From contig NZ_JACJPF010000057.1 of assembly GCF_014695915.1 (NCBI RefSeq), positions 1 to 64,000 of the forward strand: a stretch of DNA of 64,000 bases, written 5' to 3'. Each line of letters starts with the position of its first letter. Position 1 is the stretch's first letter. Positions 8,528 to 16,793 of the stretch are shown here, piece after piece. Made by a program: the position numbers and the translations under genes. This stretch comes from Trichocoleus sp. FACHB-40 (GTDB taxonomy: Bacteria > Cyanobacteriota > Cyanobacteriia > Cyanobacteriales > FACHB-T130). The notes below the pieces were generated by a model. That model searched no databases and had not been told where the DNA came from. It saw only the letters and a program-made list of their open reading frames with translations.

Positions 8528-10849
8528 CTACTCGACTCTTTGCAGTTTGGCAATTTTGGGATCGATGATTTTTTGCCCGACGCTTGGAAATTTAATTGCT
8601 ACAGAGATTTTGTTTCCTTGTCCGAAAATGTGGGTGATGTTACCAACGCCAAAGGCTGAGTGAAGAACGCGATCGCCTACTTTCCAATTATGATTACCAT
8701 TGGTTGTCGGCGTTTGGGATTTTGCCGGGGCGGTGGTGCGATTAACTTTCGTTATTCCACTTAGTAATTCTTTGGGTAACTCTTTGAGAAATTGCGAACT
8801 AACAGCAGGTTCGCGGGAACCCCATAGGCGACGTTCGCTGGCATGGGTGAGATACAATCTTTCTTGAGCGCGGGTGATGCCGACATAACACAAACGCCGT
8901 TCTTCTTCTAGTTGCGCTGGGTCGTTTAAGGTGCGCGTATGGGGTAGTAATCCCTGTTCCATTCCTACTAAAAACACTACTGGGAATTCTAGACCTTTGG
9001 CAGAGTGCAATGTCATCATGGAAAGGCGCGATTCTCCTTCTTTCAAATCATCTAAGTCAGAAGATAAGGAAGCATTTTGGAGGAAACTTTCTAATTTTGT
9101 GTCTTCATTTTCTTGTTCAAATTGTTGCACCGCGTTGAAAAGTTCTTGGACGTTTTCTAGTCGGTTTTGCGCTTCATCGGTGCCTTGGGTTTTCAAATCC
9201 TGAATATAACCAGAATCTTCCATTATTCCCTGAACAATTTCCGATGCTGGTAGGATTTCTAGTTGGTTCTGCCAGTGGCAAATCATTTCGACAAAACGTG
9301 CGATCGCTTTGGCAGCACGTCCAGCTAATGTGTTAACTGAAGTCTCATCCTTGAGGATTTCCCACATCGACACGCCTAACTCTTGGGAAACGCCCGCGAT
9401 CGCATCTAATGTAGCTTTGCCTATCCCACGTCGTGGTGTATTAATCACTCGCTGCAAACTAACTGTATCCGCAGGATTGACAATTAGACGCAAATATGCA
9501 ACCGCATCTTTAATTTCTTTCCGGTCGTAGAACTTCAAACCCCCGACTATTGTATAAGGTACACCGCCGCGCACCAAGCATTCTTCAAAAGCGCGAGATT
9601 GAGCGTTGGTGCGATAAAGTATGGCAAAGCTACCCCAATTTAATTCGGGATTTTGGTGTTCTAGATGGCGAATTTGAGTGACGACAAATTCGGCTTCGGC
9701 AATTTCATTGTCGCCTTTGTAACAAAAAATAAGTTCGCCAGCGCCGCGTGTTGCTTTTAACACTTTGTCAATGCGCTGAGTATTATTTTCAATCAACTGA
9801 TTAGCCGCTTGCAGAATATTTTCTCTGGAACGATAGTTTTCTTCCAGTTTTACCATTGTTCGGGTGTCGTCATCTGGCAAACCGTCGCCAAAGTTATCCT
9901 GAAATTCCAACAAAATTGTGAAATCTGCCATGCGGAAACTATAAATGGATTGATCCGCATCACCAACTACAAAAACCGAGCGATCGCGCCAACTCCATTC
10001 GCTTTTTTCCGTTTTTCCATCTGTTACTAACAAGCGAATCAAATCGTACTGAATTCGGTTGGTATCTTGATATTCATCTACTAGAATATGATGAAACTTG
10101 CGGTGCCAGTAACCTAAGACTTGCTCGTTTTGCTCAAACAATTTGACTGGAACCATAATCAAATCGTCAAAGTCTAGGGCGTTATTTTCTGCAAGTTTAT
10201 CTTGGTAGAGACTGTAAACTTGAGCAATCGTCCGTCCGCGAAAATTCGGTTGCTCGGCGGCAAACTCTTGAGGAGAAAATCCCTGATTTTTGGCGTTGCT
10301 GATGGTATAGCGCACCGAACGCGGTTCAAACTTTTTCTCATCCAAGTTTAGTTGTTTGGTGACAATCTCTTTTACCAAACTTTGAGAATCAGAATCGTCG
10401 AAAATGGAAAAATTTCGCGTCCACTTGCGTCCTTTCTCATCCTGATATTTCTCAATATCAAAGCGGAGAATCCGGGAAAAAAGACTGTGAAAGGTGCCAA
10501 TCCACAAATCTTTGATGTAAAGTTTGTAAACACGCGATCGCAACCGGGTTTGTTCATCCGCAGGTAACGCTGACAACGGCTTACCGTATTGCTTCTCCGC
10601 TAACTGCGCGGCGAACAGCTTTTCCATCCGTTCCTTCATTTCCCGTGCGGCTTTATTGGTAAAAGTCACCGCCAGGATATTTTCCGGATCTACCCCGTGC
10701 TGCAAAATTAGATTAGCAATTCGATAAGTTAGCGCTCGTGTTTTGCCGCTCCCTGCGCCAGCAACGACAAGCAAGGGGCCTTCGTAATGTTCGACGGCGA
10801 GGCGTTGACTGGGGTTGAGGTGGCTAAGGAAGTTAGTAGTGGTAGTCAT
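8528..10849 (-). CDS. pcrA: UvrD/PcrA-type ATP-dependent DNA helicase
   Basis: Superfamily 1A 3'-5' DNA helicase acting in repair and in clearing proteins from DNA. The first helicase motif VVAGAGSGKT is near residue 30. Others seen are AVTFTNKAAREM, VDEYQDTN (Walker B), VGDADQSIYSFR, TLHSAKGLEFPVVF and YVGITRAQERLYL. The C-terminal 50 residues (WKVGDRVLHSAFGVGNI) form the Tudor-like domain typical of PcrA. The frame opens at 10876, but MTTTTNFL at 10849 fits family starts better, giving 773 residues. The stop falls right at the end of repeat A. It is complete and looks functional. Confidence 0.94.
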   Translation of the reverse strand: MTTTTNFLSHLNPSQRLAVEHYEGPLLVVAGAGSGKTRALTYRIANLILQHGVDPENILAVTFTNKAAREMKERMEKLFAAQLAEKQYGKPLSALPADEQTRLRSRVYKLYIKDLWIGTFHSLFSRILRFDIEKYQDEKGRKWTRNFSIFDDSDSQSLVKEIVTKQLNLDEKKFEPRSVRYTISNAKNQGFSPQEFAAEQPNFRGRTIAQVYSLYQDKLAENNALDFDDLIMVPVKLFEQNEQVLGYWHRKFHHILVDEYQDTNRIQYDLIRLLVTDGKTEKSEWSWRDRSVFVVGDADQSIYSFRMADFTILLEFQDNFGDGLPDDDTRTMVKLEENYRSRENILQAANQLIENNTQRIDKVLKATRGAGELIFCYKGDNEIAEAEFVVTQIRHLEHQNPELNWGSFAILYRTNAQSRAFEECLVRGGVPYTIVGGLKFYDRKEIKDAVAYLRLIVNPADTVSLQRVINTPRRGIGKATLDAIAGVSQELGVSMWEILKDETSVNTLAGRAAKAIARFVEMICHWQNQLEILPASEIVQGIMEDSGYIQDLKTQGTDEAQNRLENVQELFNAVQQFEQENEDTKLESFLQNASLSSDLDDLKEGESRLSMMTLHSAKGLEFPVVFLVGMEQGLLPHTRTLNDPAQLEEERRLCYVGITRAQERLYLTHASERRLWGSREPAVSSQFLKELPKELLSGITKVNRTTAPAKSQTPTTNGNHNWKVGDRVLHSAFGVGNITHIFGQGNKISVAIKFPSVGQKIIDPKIAKLQRVE

Positions 10850-11048
10850 AGTTAGACTGGAGGGATGCGATCGCAAGTGCGCCTTTTCAGCATACGGGTA
10901 GAGTCGCTATTGGCAAGGCTACACTATGGTATCTAAACTCGGTTAAGAACGATTTACTTTTCTAGTTTGTCGGGGTGCAATAGGCTCTACACACCAAAAT
11001 AGCAATCTTGTCGGCACTAAACTTGTAGCAGTGGAGGAGGGAAGTGTA

Positions 11049-11819
11049 ATGGTCGAAAATTTTAATCAGCCTAGACCCGATGATTCAGGCATAGCTCCCA
11101 AAAAGATTCTTGTGGTTGATGACGATCCTGCTATTCGGAATTTAGTTTATCGCTTTTTAGGTCAGCAAAATTATTTAATGGAGTCCGCTGGAGACGGTAA
11201 GACGGCTTTGGCAAGGTTTGAACAATTCCAACCCGATTTGGTGATTCTAGATGTAATTTTGCCTGACATTATCGGCTATGAGGTTTGTCAGCAAATGAAA
11301 AAAAGCCGCACGGGTACTCTTGTCATGCTGCTGACCGGACTGGCGGATGTAGAACACCAAGTTACAGGATTAGAGTGGGCTGATGCCTATGTTACCAAGC
11401 CTTTCCATCTGCGACTACTGGAAAAACAAGTGCAGGCTCTTTTGCGTTTCCTCCAGCCTCCAGTCCATCCGGAGGAACGGAAGCGTTTCGTGTTTGAGAA
11501 GTTGGTGATTGACCCGGTGAGCCGTGAGGTAACGTTTGACAATCAAATTGTATCGTTAACCGCCTTGGAATTTGACCTGCTGCATTTTTTAGCGAAGCAT
11601 TCCAAACAGGCTTTGAGTCGCAAGGATCTGATTAGAGACGTTTGGGGTCATGAATTTGTCGCAGATGAACGGGTTGTTGACGTTCATATCGGTCAAATTC
11701 GCCGGAAGCTGGAACCGAATATTAGTAAGCCGATATTTATTCATACCGTCCGGGGTTTTGGCTACAAGTTTGAGCCTCCTAGCCCCACTCAGAATAAAAA
11801 TGTTCAATTAATGGGATAA
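11049..11819 (+). CDS. OmpR-family response regulator
   Basis: A two-component response regulator with receiver and winged-helix DNA-binding domains. In the receiver, the acidic pocket VVDDDP, phosphoacceptor Asp68 (VILDVILPD), Thr96 and Lys117 (VTKPF) are all present. The segment before the Lys reads GLEWADAYVTKPF, one residue shorter than the common GLELGADDYVTKPF. The C-terminal domain shows LTALEFDLL and the usual VRGFGYKFE ending. The ATG at 11049 is preceded by AGGAGG; a GTG at 11031 lies inside that ribosome site and is rejected. No histidine kinase is adjacent, so the partner is unknown. Confidence 0.93.
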   Translation: MVENFNQPRPDDSGIAPKKILVVDDDPAIRNLVYRFLGQQNYLMESAGDGKTALARFEQFQPDLVILDVILPDIIGYEVCQQMKKSRTGTLVMLLTGLADVEHQVTGLEWADAYVTKPFHLRLLEKQVQALLRFLQPPVHPEERKRFVFEKLVIDPVSREVTFDNQIVSLTALEFDLLHFLAKHSKQALSRKDLIRDVWGHEFVADERVVDVHIGQIRRKLEPNISKPIFIHTVRGFGYKFEPPSPTQNKNVQLMG

Positions 11820-11899
11820 GCAGGCGCGATCGCTTCTCACTGATATTGTGGTGACAGAGAGTGCGATCGCTCAAGAGAAAAACTTCTTAGCTTTTCAGA

Positions 11900-12739
11900 T
11901 TATCCTTCTGGTGGCATCACTACTCGTTGTGCCAAACCCAGCTTTTTCAGGATTGTAATCGCCCACCAAGTCATGTCGATTTCCCACCACTGCCATCCTG
12001 CCTTCGCCACATTCGGATAAGCATGGTGATTATTGTGCCATCCTTCGCCGTAGGTAAGCAATGCTGCCCACCAAAGATTACGGGAATTGTCCTCAGAGGT
12101 GAATGTGCGGTAGCCTGTCATGTGGGTTGCCGAATTAATCAACCAAGTGCTGTGCCACAGTAAAACTGCTCGCACAAATATGCCATAAATTACAAACGAC
12201 CAACCGCCAAGCAGGTAAAGTAAAAGTCCTAACGGCAGCTGAAGCAGCAAAAAGTTCTTATTCAGCCAACGGTAAAAGGGATCGCGATCTAAATCTGGAG
12301 CTAAGCGCTTGTAAGATTCATAGTCGAAAGTTTCTCCCTGCGGGTAAAACAACCACAGCATATGACTCCACCAAAATCCTCGTCGCGCAGAGTAAGGATC
12401 TTTATCCACATCCTCGGTGTGTAGGTGGTGCATCCGGTGTCCACCTACCCAAAAGATCGGCCCGCCTTGCAGTGCTAACGATCCGATGAAAGTAATTACA
12501 TACTCCAGAGGTTTTGGCACCTGCAAGCTGCGGTGCGTTAGCAATCGGTGATAACCCAAACAAATGCCAATACTCCCAAACAGCCAGTGTAAAAAAATCG
12601 CTACGCCCAGCGCCGACCAGGAAAAGAACCAAGGTGCTAATAATGCCAGTGCATGAAATGCACCGAAGAAGGCCACATTTATCCAAGACAGGGTGCCATA
12701 TTCACCCCTGTTGGGAGCCGTTTCCGTATTAGAAGTCAT
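11900..12739 (-). CDS. desC: Delta-9 acyl-lipid desaturase
   Basis: Membrane fatty acid desaturase that puts a double bond at carbon 9 of acyl chains bound to membrane lipids, using ferredoxin and a di-iron centre. The three histidine boxes are clear: HRLLTHRS, HRMHHLHTEDVDKDPY nearby, and GWHNNHHAYP. Four hydrophobic stretches fit the family's membrane layout. At about 279 residues it is of DesC size. The start is ATG 12739, preceded by GAGG; the TTG at 12751 upstream is rejected. It diverges from a TetR-type gene, and the 188-bp space between them contains three palindromes, which suggests control by that regulator. Confidence 0.94.
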   Translation of the reverse strand: MTSNTETAPNRGEYGTLSWINVAFFGAFHALALLAPWFFSWSALGVAIFLHWLFGSIGICLGYHRLLTHRSLQVPKPLEYVITFIGSLALQGGPIFWVGGHRMHHLHTEDVDKDPYSARRGFWWSHMLWLFYPQGETFDYESYKRLAPDLDRDPFYRWLNKNFLLLQLPLGLLLYLLGGWSFVIYGIFVRAVLLWHSTWLINSATHMTGYRTFTSEDNSRNLWWAALLTYGEGWHNNHHAYPNVAKAGWQWWEIDMTWWAITILKKLGLAQRVVMPPEG

Positions 12740-12823
12740 GAAAATCCTCAAAGGTGACTAACATCCATCAGCACCATTGAGTACAGCGCTGATTTCTGAT
12801 TTGCTCTCTTCACTGGCTGTACA

Positions 12824-12840
12824 CTTGCCGGTTTAGCAAG
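12824..12840. promoter_or_regulatory. Palindrome 1 in the desC/tetR space
   Basis: CTTGC and GCAAG arms, 7 bp apart, are flanked by TGTAC and GTACA, giving a longer near-palindrome over about 12818-12845. It is one of three elements here that share the CTTGC/GCAAG half-site. Confidence 0.45.
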
Positions 12841-12858
12841 GTACAGTGGAAAGAAGAG

Positions 12859-12877
12859 ATGCAAGTGCTACTTACAT
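12859..12877. promoter_or_regulatory. Palindrome 2 in the desC/tetR space
   Basis: ATGCAAGT-GCT-ACTTACAT, an 8+3+8 palindrome with one mismatch. It shares the TGCAAGT half with palindrome 3 and is a candidate operator for the adjacent TetR-type regulator. Confidence 0.5.
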
Positions 12878-12902
12878 TACTTTAACAACTTTTTGCAGTT
12901 TG

Positions 12903-12919
12903 TGCAAGTAACGCTTGCA
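12903..12919. promoter_or_regulatory. Palindrome 3, candidate TetR operator
   Basis: TGCAAG-N5-CTTGCA is a perfect inverted repeat ending 8 bp before the ATG of the TetR-type gene. A repressor bound here would block its own ribosome site or promoter, so autoregulation is likely. It is inferred from position and symmetry only. Confidence 0.55.
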
Positions 12920-12927
12920 TTGTATTT

Positions 12928-14154
12928 ATGTCAACTCCGCGAAATCCCACCCGGCAACGTTTAATCGATGCCGCATTAAAGCTATTTGCCGCCCAAGGCG
13001 TGACCGAAACGACTACCAAACAGATTGCAGAATTAGCAGATGTCAATGAAGTCACCCTGTTTCGTCACTTTGGCAATAAACACGGCTTGCTGTTAGCCGT
13101 AATTCAAGAAGCTGCGGTATTTGCCCAGTTAGGTCAAACGCTGGTGCAGCAGGCGAATCAAGCCAGTAGCCTAGAACAAGCTCTCAAAGAGTATGCCGAT
13201 GCTTGCTTGCAGGCGCTAGAACGAGTGCCAGAAATGGTACGTTCGGTCGTGGGTGAAGCCGGACAGTACCCAGCCGAGAACCGCGAGGCATTGGGACGCG
13301 GCTTTACCCAAGCTAATCGCTATGTGGCGGAATACCTCCAAGCCGTTATTGATGGCGGGCAATTGCAGGCGCACCTACCCGCCGAAAAACTTGCCAGTTT
13401 GCTCAATGGTATGTTGTTAGGATATGCCGTGATTGAATTCACCAGCGAATTTCACGATCTTTGGCAAGACAGGGAGGATTTCTTAAAAAATCTTGTGACT
13501 CTGTTTCTTCAGGGTGCAGTTGCGCCGAACCCGGTGACTCTTTCTCATGCAATTCAACTGGCATCTTTAGCAACCAATAAGATTGCAGATTTGCCTGCCC
13601 AACTGGTTCATAGTATTCTGCAAAAGGCTAAAAAGCAGGGTTTGCAGGAGTATGCTTTAGTTTACGTGCTGTTTGGTGCCGGATTGACTCCAGCAGAGAT
13701 TGCTCAGTTAGAGCGATCGCATTATATTAGCGATCGCGATCAACAGTTTTTACAAATTACTAAAGGGTTGATTCGCCAAGTTCCCGTCAATCAGTGGATT
13801 ATGGGGAAGCGCTATGGAACGTATCAGAAAAATCCGCTAACACAATGGTTGAGAAGTCGCAAAGATACACACTCTGCCTTGTTTATCAATGCCGCCCAAC
13901 AGCCTTTAACTGAAGCAGAAATTCGCCACCTGTGGCAGGAATTAACAACTGACTTGATTGCACCAGAAGGGCGATCGCCCACTATTGAGCAAGTCCAACA
14001 AACCTGGTGCGTCGAAATGTTAATGCGGGGAATGAATTTAGAAGATATGCAAATTCTGACAGGTTGGGAAAATCGCCAGCTTGAGCCTTATATCCAAAAA
14101 GCTAAAGAGAAAGCAGCTTTAGAACAAGCAATTCGCTTAGATCAAAAAACTTAA
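12928..14154 (+). CDS. TetR regulator fused to a tyrosine-recombinase-like domain
   Basis: A 408-residue protein in two parts. Residues 1-60 are a TetR DNA-binding domain (RQRLIDAALKLFAAQGV and VNEVTLFRHFGNK), and about 80-195 is its helical ligand-binding region. Residues about 220-390 resemble the catalytic domain of tyrosine recombinases: YALVYVLFGAGLTPAEIAQL matches the helix with the first catalytic Arg, QPLTEAEIRHLWQEL the next helix, and MLMRGMNLEDMQILTGW the helix before the last His and Tyr. The catalytic residues are mostly replaced (GLTP for GLR, no HxxR, Trp380 at the second His), although Tyr388 remains. It is therefore probably a DNA-binding fold, not an enzyme. It diverges from desC and probably regulates it and itself. 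The TetR part is certain, the second part is inference. Confidence 0.8.
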   Translation: MSTPRNPTRQRLIDAALKLFAAQGVTETTTKQIAELADVNEVTLFRHFGNKHGLLLAVIQEAAVFAQLGQTLVQQANQASSLEQALKEYADACLQALERVPEMVRSVVGEAGQYPAENREALGRGFTQANRYVAEYLQAVIDGGQLQAHLPAEKLASLLNGMLLGYAVIEFTSEFHDLWQDREDFLKNLVTLFLQGAVAPNPVTLSHAIQLASLATNKIADLPAQLVHSILQKAKKQGLQEYALVYVLFGAGLTPAEIAQLERSHYISDRDQQFLQITKGLIRQVPVNQWIMGKRYGTYQKNPLTQWLRSRKDTHSALFINAAQQPLTEAEIRHLWQELTTDLIAPEGRSPTIEQVQQTWCVEMLMRGMNLEDMQILTGWENRQLEPYIQKAKEKAALEQAIRLDQKT

Positions 14155-14351
14155 TTAGTTGGAATATCTTGTATAGATGTTGTCTGACATAATTTTCACT
14201 CAAAACCATACCAAAATTAAGCGTTTTTTCAGTAAGGCTCCCCAACGCCTGTTACTTGCTCATAAAATACATTATAAACAAGTACCTGTGCAGAATAAAT
14301 TACACAACTTTGCATTGCCAGATAAGGCTTTTAATAGCATTTGATGTGTAA

Positions 14352-15805
14352 TTAATTTCGGTTCTTCAGCACTTAGTATGCTAAATACATAGCCCAATAA
14401 GAAAAAGAGAGATAACTTTAGTGTATCTAATAGGGTATCAATCCCGATGGGTATTGACACATGAGGCGCATTTAGTATTGGCTATAGACAAAAGAAAAGA
14501 GCTGTTGGGATGCATTTACAGTTATGACCAGAAAAAAGGAAATCAAACTTCTAACGGAGCTTCTGAATATAGAGGGAATAAAAGTAATTTCGCAGCGCCA
14601 GCATGAAGGGATTGGGATAATTTTACAGCTTGAGCCAATCGAAAGAGAAAGTGTTTGTCCTCGTTGTGGAACAAAAAGTCATAGAGTTCATCAAAATCAT
14701 CGATATATAGTTAAAGATTTACCTTGGGGAGAAAAGCCAGTATTTTTAGAAATTAACAGGCGACAATTCAAATGTGAAAAATGTCGAAAGCCGTTTAGTG
14801 AAGACTTAGATTTTATCAGAAGAAGAAGGATTTACACAAAACTGCTAGCAAGTCTTATCCTACAAGAAGTACTAGAGAACGATATCCACAGTGTCGCGAA
14901 AAAAAGAGTAGTGACAACAGAAGAGATAGAAAGGATGTTAAAAGATGCAGCATCAGAACTATTAGGAGCAAAACCCACCGATTTGAAGAGATTAGGAATT
15001 GATGAAATAGCGCTAATCAAAGGAAAAGGAAATTACTGTGCAGTATTAATAGACTTAGATAAGTCTAAATTAATCGGTATTTTACCAGTCAGGACACAAT
15101 CAGAAATTAGTCAAGTAATGAGCGAATGGGGTACAGAGGTCTTAGAGAACATAGAAGAAGTAAGTATAGATTTATGGAAAGGTTACAAAAATTTAGTACT
15201 AAAACTAATGCCGAATGCTCAAGTAGTCGCAGATAGATTCCATGTGATGATACAAATAAATAAGGAGTTAGATATCGAAAGGAAGCGAGAGAAAAGAAAA
15301 ACAGAAGATTTGATTAAAACAGCAAAAACCTCAGAAGACAAAGCAGAAAATGAGCAAATATTAGAGGGGTTAAACAAAAGTAAATATGCCTTACTAAAGA
15401 ACGAGGAAGACCTGAGTGAAGAGCAAAAAAATAAACTTATCCAGGTTAAAGAGGTATCTGCTGAACTGAAAATAAGGCATGAATTAAAAGAGGAAATCCG
15501 CAAAGTTTTTGAGCAGAGTGATAATTGGTTAATGGGATTATTAAGGCTAGGGATATGGCTATCAAGGGCGAAAAAATATTTTCCCGACAGTCGGAACACT
15601 ATTATCCGTTGGTTGGATGAAATTATTGCTTACTTTGACAACCGAACTACGAGTGGTGTTGTTGAGGGTATCAACAATAAGCTCAAGTTGATTAAACGCT
15701 CTGCTTATGGGTTTAGAAATTTTGAAAATTACCGAATTAGATGCTTGCTTACTTGGCATTTTAATTATTGAACTAGCATACTAAGTACTGAAGAGCCTTA
15801 ATTTC
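14352..15805 (+). mobile_element. Complete ISL3-family insertion sequence with target duplication
   Basis: The element spans 14360-15797 (1438 bp). Its ends are 23-bp inverted repeats at 14360-14382 and 15775-15797 that differ at two positions and begin GGTTCTTCAG / GGCTCTTCAG. The flanking octamers at 14352-14359 and 15798-15805 are both TTAATTTC, a perfect 8-bp target duplication as expected of ISL3 elements. It holds one transposase gene. The insertion is in sequence with no recognisable gene, so no gene appears to be disrupted. Intact ends, gene and duplication point to a recent insertion. Confidence 0.95.
14524..15771 (+). CDS. ISL3-family transposase
   Basis: A 415-residue DDE transposase of the ISL3 family. 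The N-terminal zinc-binding part shows CPRCGTKSHRVH and later CEKCRKPF. The catalytic core has GIDEIALIKG (first Asp), VSIDLWKGYKNLV with VVADRFHV (second Asp region), and the ending SGVVEGINNKLKLIKR with the conserved Glu. A long charged helical insertion lies around residues 245-330. The gene fills the element from 164 bp inside the left end to just before the right inverted repeat, and its frame is intact. Confidence 0.95.
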   Translation: MTRKKEIKLLTELLNIEGIKVISQRQHEGIGIILQLEPIERESVCPRCGTKSHRVHQNHRYIVKDLPWGEKPVFLEINRRQFKCEKCRKPFSEDLDFIRRRRIYTKLLASLILQEVLENDIHSVAKKRVVTTEEIERMLKDAASELLGAKPTDLKRLGIDEIALIKGKGNYCAVLIDLDKSKLIGILPVRTQSEISQVMSEWGTEVLENIEEVSIDLWKGYKNLVLKLMPNAQVVADRFHVMIQINKELDIERKREKRKTEDLIKTAKTSEDKAENEQILEGLNKSKYALLKNEEDLSEEQKNKLIQVKEVSAELKIRHELKEEIRKVFEQSDNWLMGLLRLGIWLSRAKKYFPDSRNTIIRWLDEIIAYFDNRTTSGVVEGINNKLKLIKRSAYGFRNFENYRIRCLLTWHFNY

Positions 15806-15997
15806 TGATATCTACTTATCTTGCGCTTATTTATTTTTCTGCGACCTAAATCTTTACGTGATGTTCTCGCTCTGATGTACCCCTTGTCAACTATCCCCAC
15901 CTGAATCCTTACACCTTGCCTACCCTACGTTACTTCTGTACTGTAATGCTGGCGTGACGGATTAATTATTCCTGTCTACCTGCAATCCTAAGCTGAT

Positions 15998-16405
15998 TTA
16001 AGCTTTTTTCTGTATCTCGTCAATCCATAAATCGACTCTTTTTCTCCCTGTCTTAACAAAATGAGTTCCTACAGACGGCTCAATTCGTTTTTCAACATCT
16101 GAGAAAGTCTCATCTACGAAATACCGTTCAAGAGTCCACCACTTATCAAAAACCTCCAAGCTAATACAAGATTGCTCTAAAATTTTTTTATACAGATCGG
16201 TCGGTAAATATTCAGACATCAAATTTGCTATAAACAGCAGTTTAACTTCAATAATGTCATCTTCCGTATCGCCAGCCCGATGATAATTCCAAAATACAGT
16301 TTCAGATAAAATATCTACCAAATCCGGATCTAGGTCTAGATTAGCTAGTTTTTCTTTAAAAGCTACAGTCGGTTTGATGGCATAGTATGCAGGTATCAAT
16401 ATCAT
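15998..16405 (-). CDS. Hypothetical protein
   Basis: A 135-residue acidic protein I do not recognise. It starts MILIPAYYAIKPTVAF at ATG 16405, preceded by AAGGAG at good spacing; the open frame begins 16 codons earlier but has no such site. It has no signal peptide or membrane segment. The sequence is mostly helical with Glu/Asp/Lys-rich stretches (AGDTEDDIIEVKLL) and ends with the charged WIDEIQKKA. It stands alone between the ISL3 element and an A+T-rich gap. The good ribosome site and even composition support a real gene. Confidence 0.6.
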   Translation of the reverse strand: MILIPAYYAIKPTVAFKEKLANLDLDPDLVDILSETVFWNYHRAGDTEDDIIEVKLLFIANLMSEYLPTDLYKKILEQSCISLEVFDKWWTLERYFVDETFSDVEKRIEPSVGTHFVKTGRKRVDLWIDEIQKKA

Positions 16406-16793
16406 TCTGCTTTTCTCCTTATTGAAAATTTTTATATCAATTATAAGTTTCACTTAACTCATACTGAAAAAACTGACTTTCCTCAAACTTTTTTTGTGCG
16501 CTCCCCCCATAACCTTTTATACATTGCTGAGCGAAATCTTAATAGTTTGCATAGAATTAAAATTGAATGGCTAGACGCAATTCATATTCATAAACACCTT
16601 TTTGAAAATAGTTTCGGTATAATGCAAAATAGAAAAATATTAAGACAAGTAAGTAAATAAGCAAAATTAAATATATGTTTACTGCCTACGTTAATAAGCC
16701 CTTTATTTACATACTCTACTAGGCTTTTCCAATTCTCGTAAGCATCGGCTTCAATCCATTCATATTTGATAAATTTCCATCCGATTACTATTT
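16406..16793. other. A+T-rich gap
   Basis: I see nothing coding here. The sequence is A+T-rich, and probably holds the promoters of the hypothetical gene on the left and the pseudouridine synthase gene on the right. Confidence 0.4.

Noticed and set aside
11031-11048. GTG start of the response regulator
   Set aside because: The GTG lies inside the AGGAGG ribosome site that serves ATG 11049.
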